This document shows positions 63,932-64,000 of a DNA stretch of 64,000 bases, in pieces. Made by a program: the position numbers and the translations under genes. The stretch is taken from contig NZ_BMVB01000006.1 in assembly GCF_014650495.1 (NCBI RefSeq), forward strand, positions 186,001 to 250,000, given 5' to 3'. The stretch comes from Streptomyces cinnamoneus (GTDB taxonomy: Bacteria > Actinomycetota > Actinomycetes > Streptomycetales > Streptomycetaceae). The notes under the pieces are model-generated. The model worked only from the letters and a program-made list of their open reading frames with translations, did not search any database and was not told the origin of the DNA. Each line of letters begins with the position of its first letter. Position 1 is the stretch's first letter.

Positions 63932-64000
63932 ATGATGGTCCCGCTCGCGCTGCTGGCCCTCGCTGTCCTGGTCGCGGCCATGGCCCCGCGCCTGCTGACC
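63932..64000 (+). CDS. Start of an M56-type membrane protein (partial)
   Basis: Only the first 23 codons are present (MMVPLALLALAVLVAAMAP and on), a hydrophobic segment like the N-terminus of Streptomyces M56/BlaR-type membrane peptidases. The family call rests on this opening and on the usual DUF5134 neighbour, so it is tentative. Confidence 0.5.
   Translation, partial: MMVPLALLALAVLVAAMAPRLLT

Overview
This window is chromosomal DNA of a high-GC actinomycete, almost certainly a Streptomyces or close relative. The evidence is very high GC in third codon positions, frequent GTG starts, many short or absent leaders, and gene families typical of that genus: doubled TerD proteins, HpnB glycosyltransferase, ROK and LacI regulators, DUF-type actinobacterial proteins, and a parallel beta-helix/AAA+ fusion. 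I see no rRNA or tRNA genes, no CRISPR array and no intact insertion sequence. Nearly all gene calls rest on reading conserved residues by eye. No database search was run, so family names are recognition-level assignments.

Left edge, 1-13.8 kb (minus strand): a large phage-defence operon. In transcription order it has a Ser/Thr protein kinase, a DrmD-like SNF2 helicase, a 1816-residue Eco57I/DrmMI-like adenine methyltransferase and a very large DEAD/DEAH helicase that runs off the window. The last three genes overlap by 4 nt each (ATGA/GTGA), so they are one translationally coupled unit. Composition resembles class 1 DISARM. However, the helicase has a ~700-residue insertion with cysteine clusters between its lobes, a kinase leads the operon, and drmB/drmC are not visible because they would lie left of base 1. 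Two rare TTA codons suggest bldA-dependent expression. The island edge carries palindromes and what looks like the tail of an inactivated amino-acid permease.

14.4-23 kb: an orphan dihydroxyacetone kinase DhaK subunit (+), then a minus-strand block. That block holds an NAD(P) aldehyde dehydrogenase, a PrmC-like methyltransferase, an ornithine-carbamoyltransferase homologue with an altered substrate motif, an AurF-type diiron N-oxygenase with all seven ligands at AurF spacing, an SbnA/cysteine-synthase-like PLP enzyme and an MFS exporter. I read this as a compact, unrecognised biosynthetic cluster for a beta-substituted-alanine type metabolite carrying carbamoyl and N-oxygenated groups. It has no PKS or NRPS. 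A run of hexanucleotide repeats sits inside it, and a pentapeptide-repeat micro-ORF lies just upstream.

23.6-43.4 kb: mainly conserved Streptomyces housekeeping and regulatory genes. These are Nudix, PH-like membrane protein, Asp/Glu racemase, HpnB, a double TerD protein, MOSC protein, beta-helix/AAA+ ATPase, DeoR regulator, Cds1-like PLP enzyme, an anti-sigma-type ATPase, a divergent ROK regulator/MFS pair with overlapping promoters, DUF2797 protein, geranylgeranyl-reductase-type flavoprotein and M20 peptidase.

43.4-64 kb: kinase/Nudix fusion, divergent ROK sugar kinase and LacI regulator with a shared palindrome, a two-component system split around a membrane protein, a citrate-lyase-type aldolase, EtfBA, flavin reductase, thioredoxin, PlsC acyltransferase, a DUF6421/SDR/threonine-aldolase operon, a polar amino-acid ABC transporter operon with 4-nt overlaps, GNAT, VOC and DUF5134-like proteins, and the first codons of an M56-type protein.
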